Below, one piece after another: positions 43,003 to 56,213 of a stretch of DNA of 64,000 nt. The first letter of the stretch is position 1; the number at the start of each line of letters is the position of its first letter. Made by a program: the position numbers and the translations under genes. The notes beneath the pieces were generated by a model. That model was not told where the DNA came from. It worked only from the letters and a program-made list of their open reading frames with translations, and made no database searches. Source of the DNA: Wuchereria bancrofti (lineage: Eukaryota; Nematoda; Chromadorea; Rhabditida; Onchocercidae); assembly GCA_005281725.1 (NCBI GenBank), contig SSBO01000009.1:7998303-8062302 (forward strand). Direction: 5' to 3'.

Positions 43003-45026
43003 AAGCGTTGTGTTTATTTAGCTGTTAATGACATTGTCAATGCTGTCGTGAAACATGTTCATTCTGTAATATTTTTAGGTTATAAAGTTTGCTTTTTTTT
43101 TCTAAATCAGAAAAGATATTTTTCTGTCTCATTTCAAATCATCAGTCTTTATAAGTCTTATAAAGACTTCGAATTTTTGCTAATTTAAGCTCAAATCAGA
43201 TCATTCGTTTTACCTGTGTATCAAAACTAATAATGGATGAGTGAGTTAATAGTTTAAAGTTGTTAATATAGTGTAATTAGAATATGGCAGAATAAGTTAA
43301 ACAAATGTAATCAACTGACCGTATTGATAGTTTAAGGATTCTCGAATTTCATGCTTGATGCACGACATCAACAGCCAGCATTTGACTATTGAGAGTCCTT
43401 TGTCCATAATGTGTAAGATTAAATCCTTTATGTATTGATATTTGTATATATTGAATTTCAACAAATCCGTTTTAATCCGTTTTTGTGTTTTCTTCTTTTT
43501 TCCTCGTATTAGATGATGCCTCGTTATAGAAAATAAATAATAGCCAGAAATTTCCAAAAAATAAATCAAATTTAGCTTCAGCAATGAGTTAGTCAGTGTT
43601 GAATTTTGAATCTCTTTAAATGTTACCATTCATAATTCTATTCATCACTCGAAATTTTCCATCAAATTACCACTCGAAAGAAAAAAATTTTTTTCTACGA
43701 TTACAGCGCGGGGACAAATTTATTGCTGTGACAAGCAGTGAAGTGAAATTCAGGGGCGCATAATCTGCCTTTTCTGTTATTTTCTAAAAATCAATTTTCT
43801 TAAAATCCGATGTAACATTACTCGTCTCATATTTATAATTTCACAAATAGAGTTAATATATTACTCGTTTTACATTTATAAATAATTCCACAATAAGAAT
43901 TTAAAATGTTATGTATAATATTTAGCATACATTATGATTATTACAATTATGTTTTCCAATGATTTTTTTTAAATACCGATTTCATTTGAAGTCGTACAAT
44001 TTAAGTAACTCCTTTGGTGTATTCCTTTACTGATCATATCAAATTATCAGTTTATTTAAAGTGACGCAATAGGTTTTTTTTTCAGTATTTTTCTCATCAA
44101 TGAATCCATTTCTCATATAATTTCCTTGTCTCATTTTCTTTTGTGATAAATTCATCATTCGAATTAATCCAGTTCCTTCTCATCATCATTTGTCCTCTTC
44201 ATTCTGCTACATCTCCCATTTATCACATCATCGAATTTCTTCGCATTACTTTTGCCTAGCTATCATTTGGTAGCAGAATCTATTTACTCTAGGAAGTATT
44301 TTCATAGTTTCGTTACTCTTCGCCGATTTCTATTTCAAAATGATGAAAAAAGGTTAGGTCTTCGAGATTTGTTTATTTGTTTCTAACTTTATATTATTTT
44401 ATCGTTTTTTCTTGTTCTAACTTTTTTTTAAAGTTACGGGATAAAGAAGAATTAAAACATTTCATTGTTCTATTTTCATAAATATCTATTTGTATTTTGA
44501 TTTTCTTAATAAAAATTCTTACATAAATTCCGTATGTTTTCATGAATACAGGACAAACAAACGATTTAGTTCTTGAATCCAAGAAAAAAAAAACTTGAAA
44601 AAACGAATTTTTGGTATGGAAATATTCGAGGTATTTGTTATTTTGCATTTGAAACAAGAAGCAAAATTAGAAAAAGTAATTGTAATTGAAACACACGAGA
44701 GCTGCACAAGTTTGAGCGATACTTGTATACCAATTTTAAGAATTTCAAATATCGGGCAAAAATATCGCATGTTTTAGGGGAACACATCAATCAATACATT
44801 CATTTATTAAGTTAAAATTTTTCACTTGAATTAATCAAAATAACATTTTAAACTATTCATCCATCCTCTTCTATCATCTCATCTCGAATGCACAATTTGA
44901 AAAGATTTAGAGATGTGACACACACACGTACACACACACGTACACACACACGTACACACATACACACACACACACAAAAGCTAAGGTAAATGTTTCCTTT
45001 TGAAATATAAATAATCGATGAAAATA
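43003..45026. other. Convergent intergenic region between the SILK/RVxF gene and the Ly6-like gene
   Basis: Holds the two 3' ends. It contains an (ACACACACACGT)n minisatellite at about 44918-44976. Overlapping ORFs on both strands around 44394-44777 cannot both be genes and none has support. Nothing else is seen. Confidence 0.45.
44918..44976. repeat. ACACACACACGT tandem minisatellite
   Basis: Three near-perfect 12-bp units of alternating CA with one CG step (CACGTACACA), followed by a plain (AC)n tail. Alternating purine-pyrimidine DNA of this type can adopt left-handed form; no function is claimed. Confidence 0.85.
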
Positions 45027-46647
45027 TCAATCACTTAATTTTTGTAGTGATAAATCGATATTATGCCTTGGTGGATCAGATGTAATCCTATCGATGATCT
45101 CTCTGTGAATACCACCATTACATAATGATGTAGTACATATGCATCGTAAATTATTCTTCTGCAAAAACAAAATTTATATTAGTTAAAATTTATAACTGTT
45201 TCAACTCTTCTACTAGCTCTGTATATTTTTTTTTACATAAATTTACAATTTTTATTGCAGATGCAATCTGAAACTTAGAAATAAAAATTGAATGAGAAAT
45301 ATGAATTGGAAAAAAGATTATTGATCAATAATTAGCTCTCACATTCAGTTATCATTTAGAATAAAGTCAAATTTTTATCTTCAACTATGTAAAAGATAAA
45401 TTAGAACTGAAATTTTTTACTAGAAGAAAAATACGATTAGACTAAGAAATTTTTATAAAAAGTTCTAATGATTCAACCTATTATCATCGTTTTAATAGAC
45501 CCAAGCAAAATAATTGTAAATCAAATTCTGTGAAACAAAATAATTCAGTACTGTAATATAATATAATTGTAATTTTCTAACTTACAAAAAAAAAAAATTA
45601 CGTTTTTGATATGAATTTCAAATAAACCTATAAACGTTTCTTTTAATACGTACGTATTGTCGAGGTGGTGCTGGTGGTGACGCTTCACGACGTCGCCGTT
45701 CTTTCAGCAACGATGTAAATTGCACCTCGTCTTGATTCTAAATTTTTCCACTTTTTAAAATAATACAAAATGTAACATTTGATCAAGATTATTTCCTAAT
45801 TATATAAAAATTGTATATATTTCTTAATTTTAAGCGCTTATTTCCTAATTTCACCATACCTTTTTCTAATTCCAATTTAAGAATTTTCATTATTTTATAT
45901 TTAAATGTTCAAAATATTTGTTCAAAATCCACAAAATTTAAGCAAAATTACAGAATAAGTTAAAATAAATAAAATTACAATGCAAACAAAAAAAAGGAGC
46001 AATTTTTAAAATTTAAAAAGAATGTATAAATAAATAAATACCGCAAAAATATTTTCACATATAGCACTACTGGGAAATAAGCGAAGATAATGCGGTATTG
46101 GTGTTCCCGGGGTTGTGCAAAATTTTCGCATATGAATTTCGTTATCTTTTTCAGATGTATACAAAATTGTTGAGCAACTTTTTGTACCTTTTGGACATTC
46201 AATTTCCTGCGAAGAATATGAAATAATACAAAAACAAATTTATCAAGAAACGAAAAAAAAAAATGTTTACGTATATAATAACAGAATTAGAAATTGATTA
46301 AAGCAAATAAAGTTTAACCTAATAAATTATCAAATATTGCATGCAATCATAAAAATAACATTTACAATGTTTTCAATGTTTTTTAAAACTTAAAATTCCA
46401 TTATATCTGTTATGTTCATTAAAAAAAAAATATTTTTAAATGCTTTCGTTTAATTTAGTCAATTTCAGGAAGTAATATTTAAATATGTTCATATTTTTTA
46501 TCTTCAAATCACAATTAATATAAACGAGATAACCTGATCAATGCATTGCTTAACATTATCATTCTTATCAGTTCCATTGTTGCATTGAAAACATTGAAAA
46601 GCCATTGTTGGTGTAGTAACGATTACCAAATAGAAAGCTATTTTCAT
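45027..46647 (-). CDS. Secreted Ly6/three-finger-fold-like cysteine-rich protein
   Basis: Four phase-0 exons: 46647-46534, 46206-46042, 45737-45654 and 45158-45027, closing to 164 aa with stop TGA. A short signal peptide (MKIAFYLVIVTTPTMA) is followed by FQCFQCNNG, the typical start of a Ly6/uPAR (LU) or activin-receptor-like ectodomain, and the domain ends CICTTSLCN, the typical C-x-C-x4-C-N close. Ten cysteines in the mature part: 19, 22, 35, 42, 49, 68, 88, 127, 129 and 134. Odd: an inserted 28-residue exon between Cys88 and Cys127 carries RRRR (107-110) and a Pro-rich PPAPP, and no hydrophobic GPI-anchor tail follows the domain, so it is predicted to be secreted. The ATG lies 1 nt after a TTTTTTAG acceptor, consistent with trans-splicing. 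All donors and acceptors are consensus. The fold is inferred from cysteine spacing. The Ly6/three-finger fold is used both by neuronal modulators and by venom proteins; nothing here suggests a toxin. Confidence 0.85.
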
Positions 46648-49600
46648 TCTAAAAAATTTTGTTATTTAAAATATTTATTAATAATTTTTCACTTAGAAAT
46701 GTTTTTAAAGAAGAAAATATTTCGAAATATTTTACTACAAAACAATAACTGAAGAATTGATTAACTCTGTCTTTTTTTAGACTTTAAAAAAGTTAGAAAA
46801 ACACAAATTTGACTAAAAGATTATTTAGTTAGAACAATATGTCGTAGGAGATGAGCTTGGATGCGAATTAATAATGAATAAGCTAAATTCTTATTTTTTT
46901 CTCAAACATTTTTCAAAATTTTTGAATAACTCTAAGGATTACAGAAATTAATCAATCTTCAATTCTTAAATTTTAAGCTAAAATTCTCACACTGAGATAA
47001 CTACAAAAGAGTTAAATTTTTAGAACAAATTAATGATAAACGATGATTCTTTTTTTCTTTTTTGAGCAGTTAAAGAAGAAAAATTGGTATTTTCTAGGCA
47101 TACGAAGTGAAATTCGAAGCAAATTTTTACTCAAAAATTATCGTTCATTATGCGCTAAAATAGCAAAATAAATATTGAAGCGCAAAAATTCTATGTGACG
47201 GTTCACTTCTTATGCCTAAACAGATAGCAAGAAAATGATACGTGTTATAACACGTCAAAATTAAATATTCGTGGTGAGCAAAAGAAAAAAATATTTGCCG
47301 GTTAACTTTCTTGAAGAATTCAAATGTATCCGTTTCGGCGGTAATGTCAGTCATCATCGATGAGCAAGTTTTAACGACTGAACAAAAGTATTTATTCATA
47401 AAAATGAATAAGAAAATAGTCAAATCTAAAAATTTAACGAGCAATTGCTTGTTGGAAAATATTTTTTTTAATTAAAATTAAAAAATTTTTTTCAGATACA
47501 AATTATTTTTCAAATTGAATACGAAAAAATTAGAGCAATGTTTTAATTTGGTAATTTGGCACCAAAATTTTATTGCCCTATAAATAATTTCGTTTAAATT
47601 TTTCGAGACTTTGCCACTAATTAAACCTTTTCAAATAAATAAAAATTAATAGCGTAACTTTTACGGAAAATAATTTTTTGATTCGACGATATTACTGAAA
47701 AATCATAATTTCCCGTTGTTTTTAGTGAGAACTAAGACTTATTTCTATTAAAATTTCTATTCAACTATAAAAATATATTTTGATTTGCAAAAAATAAATG
47801 ATTGCTCTGTCATTTCCGTCAATTTCTTCCAATATCGTCCAAATATATCGAACAAAAGTGATAAAAATTCATTCATTCGTATCCGAGAAAGGTAAAAAAA
47901 ACAACAAAAAAGGAAAAAAAAAACGAAAAAGAGAAACGGAAACGTTTAAGGTGAAATAAAATTTTTTCATTTTTTCTTTTGCATTGATGTTTTCTTCGCA
48001 TTTTTGCAAAAAAAAAACTATAGATTAAAAGATATTTTCATTCAATTCCAATATACTTTAATAAATTTCAAATATTAAATCCATTCAGAAAAATTTGAAT
48101 GCTATGCGCAAGATGCAAGATTATCCAAATAATCATTAAACTGCTACTTCAGTCATTAAGGAATAAAAGTTATAACTTTTATTTCAAATTAATTAATTGT
48201 CTAAATCTAAAATATAAATTAAAACATATAAGTTGTAAGAAGTAAAAAGAAAAAAGGATGACAATCAGATAAAAGAATAGGTCATAAAGTGATTTGACCT
48301 AAATCACTGTTCCAATTTATTTTAATGAAACAACAATTTTCCAAATTGCACAATTATTTATGATCTGTGTAAAATAATTTTTTAAAAATTGGTGCAATTT
48401 TCATGAGCGCTTCATGAATAACACACATTTTTTATTCAGTTAAGTGTTTAGAAAGACTTTCCAATCAGAAAAAGAAATGAATTAAGTTCAAAATATTCGT
48501 AATGATTTCAATTCAATTTATTCTTTTTTCTTGATTCAGATTATTCTTAAAGTATATTTAGTGATCTCAGTAGGAATCAATCTAAAAGGATAAATTAATT
48601 TTTTATATTTTGAAAACAGTGAAAAATAGAATTATCCGATAATTCACGTAACTAACAAAAGAAAGAAAATTTATGAAAAATATAAGATTTTTAGTGAAAT
48701 TTTTTATTCAAACTTTTAATTTTAATATTTCAGCTTCTACTGTGAAAAAATTAAAAAATCGCAAATACCATTCATTTACAGTGTTATTTACATTTATAAT
48801 ACATGCGAAATACAATAATATTAGATGACAGTTTGTTTCAAATTCAACTAATCAAAATTAATAACTAATATTTACCAAAAAAGATATTAGTGCATTTTTT
48901 AAAAAATAGTACTAAAAGCACGAACAATAAATGATTGTTCATTCCAAAAACAATCTAAACTTCCTTCAAAACTTTAATTTTATGGTAATAATACTGTTTC
49001 TTTATTACTACTTTTCATTGAAATGTAATGTTTTAGCTGAAATTTCAATCTTTTATTTTTTCCTCTTTATTAATATGTCTTTAACAATACAAACTAAAAA
49101 TATGAAATTTCAATATGAAAAGTTATTTTTTATTTTGGGCCAATTTATGCAGCGCTAATTGAACACCACTGTTTTTTATTTATTTATTTATTATTATTGT
49201 TATCATTAATATTAATATTATTGTTATTATTATTACTATTCAGGATGAATAAAATTGCAAAAATACAATCATCAAAATTGCATTTCATTATTTTGTTTGT
49301 TTCTTCTGCGTAATTTCAAGTGAAAGTTTTCAAATATGGTCGCGTCAAGATAATTACGGAAGTTTCAACTTTCAAAAAGTTTAGCCAAGCAGAAAAAAAG
49401 AAAAAAGTTGTTACACTCTTGATTTTCATCCTTTTTTGTCTAACACTCGAAGCAAACTTTTTTTTTTTTTTTTTGAGACCTTTTTTTTTATTTGCAATTA
49501 AATGCAAATAAATACCTAAATATACTGCTTAGAAATTGCAAAAGTTTTAGAAAAAAATTTTTTTTACTAATCAATTTTATCTTCAATTAACAGAGAAAAA

Positions 49601-51312
49601 AACGTGCACGAATGGTAAATGGCGCAAACTGTTGGTTATACAGCGCAAAAAGATATACAGCAAAAATAACACTTTTTGTTTCTAAATTCTTCGAGTTTTT
49701 ATAAATGTCCAAAAAATTTTATTGATATTTCTCAATTTCACTAATTATCTTATTAAAATCACTTTATACTTATTATTAACCGACTCTCCCTCCCTCTCTC
49801 TCTCTCTCTCATATGCTACTTTTCCTTTTGTAATTTTTCACAGTTATAATAAATACTTTATGAATAAACTTATATTCCAATCCGAATGTAATACAGTTTG
49901 AATGATACAATTTTAGAATTATCCTATCACTAAGTAAAGTTGCACTAATTGATAACATAATGTTAAAGATTTTCTGAATAAATTCAAAATTTTGATCCGT
50001 AGCAATCAAAAGAAAAAAATAAATAAATAAACTTTAAATGTTGTATGAAAAAGAACATTAATTGATTAATTCAAAAATTTTTAATTCTTGTATCCTTCTC
50101 TTTTCAATTCACAATTGAAAATTCTTCCGATACTCTAAGTTATATTTTATTTTTTTTTTCTTTTAAATAATTATAAAAATTTATTTATTTGCAAAAAGCT
50201 TTTGCAATATATTTTCACTTTTTTTTTGCAATATATTTTCGCTTTTTTTTAACTTTTATATTTTATTGCTAACCGAATTTTCCATTTGCAGCAAAATAAA
50301 TATTTACGCATCAGCAAATGAAGCAAAAAGGAAGGAATGATATGATAATATATATTATTCTTTCCAAAAAAAAAGCATTTCAATTTCAAATGGAAAAATA
50401 TTTTAGAAGACTTATAATCATTTTTGTTTTAAACTTTTTTTTTCTGTTTTCAACAAAACTTTGTAATATATGCATTGGATCTTTTTATTTCTCATTCCTA
50501 ATTGGAAAATACTTGAGCATAAGGCAAATGCATTTTAAGCATGTCGTACTAATTTTATTTTCATATGACTTAAAAAGGTTGACAACACAAATAACTATTA
50601 TTGTTGACAAAAAAAATCAATACCTCTTAAGAGGCATTAAGTGTTTCATTTCTAATACAAATGCTAAAATTTCATCGAGCGCTTCTCTTCAAAACACTTT
50701 TACATAAGGAAGGATCTTTTATAAAGTATTAAGATTGCCAAAATATTTAATAAATGAAATAAATGAATGAAATATCTTTTGAAATTCTTTCTTACATACT
50801 AATAAATGACTCATTTGCGAAAATTTTTTCATGTTTTTAAAAATTTTTGAAAATTTGAAATGCCATAATTTTTCTTTTGCACTAACTTCACTGAAGTTGC
50901 AATATAAAAATTGTCACTTCACTTTAAAAATTTCTATTTTTTAAAAAATTTTTTTTAATCCTTTTCCTATGTAAATTATTTGTATACATCAAAAAAACTT
51001 ATGATAGGATTAAAAATTGTTAAATTTTTTCACTTCCTGATAAAAAAAAATGCAAAAAATGAAAAATATATTAGGAAAGAAGAAACATTGAGAAAAAATT
51101 AGATTTTTTTATTATTTTGGAACGTGAAAGTTTTTTGCAATGAAAAAATGCTAAACAGTTTTGCAGTGATATTAACAATTTGAAAATGATTTTTATTCTT
51201 TTACACATCTGTTTATCATAAGTTTTGTTTGTTGTTATTTATTGTTGTTTGTTATTGTTTATTAATGAATTAATGGGCAGAAAAAAACAAAACAAATTTA
51301 TCCAATTATTAT
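46648..51312. other. AT-rich intergenic region
   Basis: About 4.7 kb with no gene I can support. Contains homopolymer A and T tracts (for example near 49460-49500) and a TCCC/(CT)n run at about 49785-49810. The longest ORF, 50318-50707 plus (129 codons), is rich in Ile/Phe/Lys as expected of AT-rich DNA and has no recognisable motif. Confidence 0.45.
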
Positions 51313-54300
51313 TTATAAATTTTTACGATCTTTATGACACAAATAACAAATCATTTGTTTAATTGTACGACGAAAATTCTTATTTAGGCATGTATAAATA
51401 ACTGGATTAAAACAAGAATGTGCGTAACCAAGCCACGATGACAGCATGAATAAATTGACATGAAGATTTTCATTCAATTGAATATTAAGCCCAGTGCAAA
51501 TACCGCGATATACTGCTATGCAAAAATATGGAATCCAACAAATTAAAAATGCAACTGAAATTATGAAATATATTAATATGTTATTTAGTATATTAATCAG
51601 ATATAAAAGCTTTATTAGTGAGTAGCAGTAATAGTAATAGTAATAATAAATGAATTCATTTAACTCAACAAATTATTACTTATTAACAGTAGTAGTAATA
51701 GTAATGTAACTAATAATTAAGAATTGAAATATAAAAAAAAACAATTAGTAATATTAGGAAAAAATAATTCCCAATTTTTTGATTAATAAAAAAATTAATT
51801 AATAATAGTCATTTTTTTTTTAAAAAAATGACAGTATATTATTTCCTCTTATTCTTTTGATTTTCTCCTCTCTCTCTCTCTCTCTCTCTCTCATTCTCTA
51901 AAAATTATTTTGTTATGAAATAAAAAGATAAGAACTTACTAAGTATAGCAGCAACAACACCTGTTGCACGAGTTTCACGTCTTATTGCTAATGATTCACG
52001 ACGTTTTCGACGTATTGCTCGCGTTACCTGCGATAATTACTTTGTGTAGAGGATTCAGTTCCAAAATTTGCTATCTTTTTTAAAATTAATATAAAGTAAT
52101 TAATTATAAGTGGTTTTCAGAATTGTAAAAAAAAATTTTCTCATCATTTACCTGAACTGCAATTTTTCTCAATCTTCCGCGTGATAACGTTCCTCTTCGA
52201 ATTGATCCGGAAACCGTATCAGTAATTGGATCTTTAGAAGTAGCTAACGAAGTTATATCATGCGTATTTACGACAGTACGTAATGTTGGCCATGTACTAC
52301 TTATTTTCCTAGAATAAAAAAAAATTTTTAATTTGGAAAACTTTTTTTTCTTTTATTTAAAATTAATTCTACTCGACTTAAAAAAACTTAAAAAAAAGAA
52401 AACAAAATTGTCTCTAACCTAGAGTTCGGTGTTTCAGCTGTACTATCAGTACCATCCTCCGTAATACTGGTATCAAAACTATTCATTGAAATCCTTCTGA
52501 AATCTCTGTTCTAAAATATCTACGAAAAAGTGCGCTTTCAAAATTCTTGCTAATTTATAAAGATTTTAAAACGATTCATACTTGATTATACTAGAATGGG
52601 GATTCTAAATTTCATTTATCACATAAATTTCTAGGACTCATCATTAAAAGATTCTAGGATTCATTTCCCACATAAGCCTAATAAAAATGAAAAAAAAAAA
52701 ACCTAATAAAACTTTCTATGTATGCTTATCTTATAACTAGTTAATTTTATAAAATTTAAAAATGTTCATCCAAAAAAAAATAGAAAAAAAATAACCTAGA
52801 AATATCACCACTATCACTTGTTGAAGTACATGAACTGCGACTTGAATTCGAGTGTACTGTTAAAGTAGGAGTTGTGCAACAATCCCATTTTGGTACCTTT
52901 AATAAAATTTCATTCATTTAGTTAAAAATAAAAAATTATCAACATTTTTTTCCTAAAGTTTCCTCAAATGTTTGATTAAAATTTTCATATAAATTATATT
53001 TTCAAATTTAAGTGCTAACTTTAAGAGAAAGAGCAGTTGATGCTGATGATGTGGATGTAGAGGGAAAATTATTAGCAGATTTTGGTAAAGCTAAAAACAT
53101 TGATGATTCTATGATAGGTAATGATTCCTTCGAATCTTCTATAACATCGAGCGTTTTTGGATCACTGCAAGTGTAAATATTTATTATCATTTTTTTTTTC
53201 TTTTTTTATTCTTGAAATTCATTCATAGAGCATTAAAAAAAAACGAAATTGTATAATTTTTCTTTGTAATATTAAATATTTAATTATGTAATTATTGATT
53301 TTATTTGTCATACTTGAAATCAAAAATAACTCACTTGAAGGAAACACTAACAACAGGTACCTTCATCGAATCATTTCGAGATATTGAACACCTCTCTCTA
53401 GATGGCTTTAGAAGATTTTCATTATTTGAATGTTGTGGAGAATTTTCATCGGGTAAAGAAGTCGTCATACGATCCAATAACAGACATTGATTATCTAGAA
53501 AATTATCAACTGTTTCTTTTTGATAATTTCATTCATTTTATAATATTTGTCAATTTATTGGAATAGGCATACTGTAAAGGACAAATTCTTTTTTTTTTCA
53601 ACTCTCGAATGTTTGATCTTCAGATAGATCAGATAGATAGATGGATACATGGATAGATAGATAAAATTATTATCATGTTTTCATCTGAGAAAAACATTGC
53701 ATAAAAATGAAATTAAAATAAAAGTTGACACTAAAGTTTTCAAAAAATATTTTCATTGATAATATTAAGCACATTACCTACTGATTGATAATTTTCACTT
53801 ATTGCTGATAATTCCATACTTGATGAGTCAAGTATGATAGTGGTTTGTTTTTTTGTTGCCATCAAATGATCCTCTGCTAATGCCTCAGCAATTGTAACTT
53901 GTGAAGAGCATCTAAGACAAATAAAATTTCTAAATCATTTTTAAGCAAAAAAAAAAAAGTTCCTTGAGGTCTCCCAAAATATTCTCCATTATATTTTTAA
54001 TTATAAATTAAAAGATACACTTTACTTAGAATTTTCTATTTAATTAAAATTCAATTTGCATCTAATATCATTATTTAACACACATATCATTAGAACTTCT
54101 ATTCACTTTCTTAGTATTATCTTTATATTTGATTTTTTTTAGCTAGCAAATTTTCAATGTTTTTTTTTTCTTTTAAAAAGACAGCAAACAAACATTCAAC
54201 TTTCAACAATAATAGTTTTTTTTTTGCATAAAATGATTGATGGTTTAAAATTGAAATTGAAAATTTTTTCAATATCTCATTTCTAACTGTCTTGACAGAT

Positions 54301-56213
54301 TTTATTCAATTGATAATCTTTCATTCTTGGTTTGAAAAAAAGAAACAGAATGATTATGAAAATGAAGTAAAAATTATTTCTGTTTTAAAATGAATTTAAA
54401 CTCGCCATTTACTTTATAAGTAGAGGATTTTTTCTACCTTTGTGCAGTAGCATCGGGTCGTTCAAATTGTTGCTCCAAATTGCTATTCCAAGTGCACTCA
54501 TTACCATCACCAGCATTGCTAACTTGGCTAAGATTTACACTACTACGTTGGCCAATAACCTTAAAATTTAATATTTATAATAATCTTTGCTCAGAGATAT
54601 ATTTGAAAAGTTATCTATAATGTTTTAATGTTAATTATATACCAATTTCACTGATAATTTTAATATTTAAATTTGATTCATTAATAAAATTTAGATATTC
54701 ACAAAGGAAGAATAAGTAAAAAAAGAGAAAATTTTTTGTTTTTATAAATTAGGAAAGATTTAATAATAAACCTCTTCAACTGTAACCATTGGTAAGCACT
54801 GTGTTTTATCATTTTTCCGCCCGGAAGGATTATTTTGCTGTCGTTTTAATAAACCCATTTGGCCAAATATGTACAAACGATGACTACGTAATTTTCGAAA
54901 TATTTTAACATATAAAAAAACGACAATAGCGCCAGGAATGAAAAATGATAACAAAGATGATAAGACCTCAAAAAATATATACATATGTACTTACGAATTT
55001 TTAAAGCAAAAGGAAAAACTCAAATTAATTAAACAGCTAAACAATTTAGCTTAAATTATTGTCACTTTTTATTATCAATAATAAAAAATTTTTTCAATTG
55101 GTTGAAATAAAAAAAAAATTTAGATTTTTTTCTTCGCAGCTGCACACAAATATTTCTAATTAATATTATCATTTATAAATAAGGAAATGACAAAAAATTT
55201 TAAATAAATAAAAAAAAAAGAAAAGTACCAAATATTGCGGATTTTTAGTCCAACAAAATCCATCTTCATCCAATGATTTTTCCATAAAAAGTGTACTGCT
55301 AACAGCGAATGATACAAGCCATATCATAATAATATAAGCAAATGTACTGGTAGCCACTGAATGGCGCTGATATTCTGTTGGGAACATTATTGCAAAATAT
55401 CTTAATTAATTAATTAATTAATTAATTGATCAAACTGTTGCCCTTTTTTTTTAATTTTTAAGCACTTTGAAAAAAAAAATGAGAGAAAGAAGCAAATTTT
55501 AGACTTTAAAATTATTTTATAATTTCAAATAAAATATAGGTATATAATAATAAAACATAAATATAGACTATTTCATTGTTTTCGAATGAATTATAGATAT
55601 GAAATTATCTATTAATAAGTGATAAATTTAAAAACATTAAAAAATTTCTTACCTATCTAAGCTTATTGCCGTAAGATGAACGATACTAGCGGTTGTTGAA
55701 AAAACTCCAGTTACCAAATGAAATTGACACCAACGATCACCTAAATTCCACCGAATTCCATTTACCTAAAATGGTAAAGTTGAAAAATAATTGAAAAAAT
55801 AAACAAAATTAAGATAGGACAATTTAATTACGGGATAAGTATACTCTGAGTATAATAAATTATTAATGTAGAACTCATTATTCTGTCTAAAAAAGAAAAA
55901 GAATTTGAGCATTTGAGATATTTTGTGATCTAATCTGATTCTCAAATTTTCTTATCACCGTTTCTACACTTATCAGAACATTTTCAATTTTAGTAGTTTA
56001 TATGATAATCATTACCGTAGCATAAAGTGATAATGGCATAACAACAATTCCGACAAGAAGATCAGAGACAGCCAAACTTGCAATAAATTTATTAGTTGCT
56101 AATCGTCTCAATTCACGATCAATAAGTACGGCAAGAAGAACGACGAAGTTACCGAATACAATCATCAAGATAAGCAGAACCAATATCAGGAAACCGGAAT
56201 GCCACACAAGCAT
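51313..56213 (-). CDS. Aminergic-type class A GPCR lacking Asp3.32, with very long third loop
   Basis: Seven-helix membrane receptor; ligand unknown. Thirteen exons: 56213-56016, 55765-55653, 55400-55229, 54966-54772, 54559-54438, 53911-53778, 53494-53335, 53164-53020, 52896-52796, 52496-52419, 52308-52152, 52027-51940, 51554-51313; phases close to about 634 aa. Landmarks: GN in TM1; LAVSDLLVGIVVMP in TM2; Cys79 (3.25); DRY 103-105; SSLLSFFIP in TM5 (Ser164/165/168 at 5.42/5.43/5.46, Pro172); CWIP 560-563; WLGY and NPVIY in TM7. These fit biogenic-amine receptors, best dopamine-like in TM5. But position 3.32, normally Asp, is Gly86. The third intracellular loop is ~350 Ser/Thr-rich residues spread over nine exons. 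The N-terminus before TM1 is very short, so an upstream exon may be missing. The acceptors at 54967 and 52897 are weak. Confidence 0.92.
51866..51892. repeat. (CT)n microsatellite in a GPCR intron
   Basis: About 13 uninterrupted CT units in the intron between the last two coding exons. Confidence 0.9.
53625..53663. repeat. (GATA)n-like microsatellite in a GPCR intron
   Basis: Imperfect GATA/GATG tetranucleotide run within the intron between the exons starting at 53911 and 53494. Confidence 0.8.
55401..55428. repeat. (TTAA)n tract abutting a splice acceptor
   Basis: Seven TTAA units directly adjoin the acceptor of the exon that carries the Tyr of DRY (exon start 55400, minus strand), replacing the usual pyrimidine tract; the acceptor itself reads TTAAG on the minus strand. 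Confidence 0.85.

Noticed and set aside
44394..44777. Overlapping 60-87 codon ORFs on both strands
   Set aside because: Mutually exclusive, no motif, between two convergent 3' ends.
50318..50707. 129-codon ORF
   Set aside because: Ile/Phe/Lys-rich composition typical of AT-rich noncoding DNA; no motif, promoter or splice signal. Kept only as a note.
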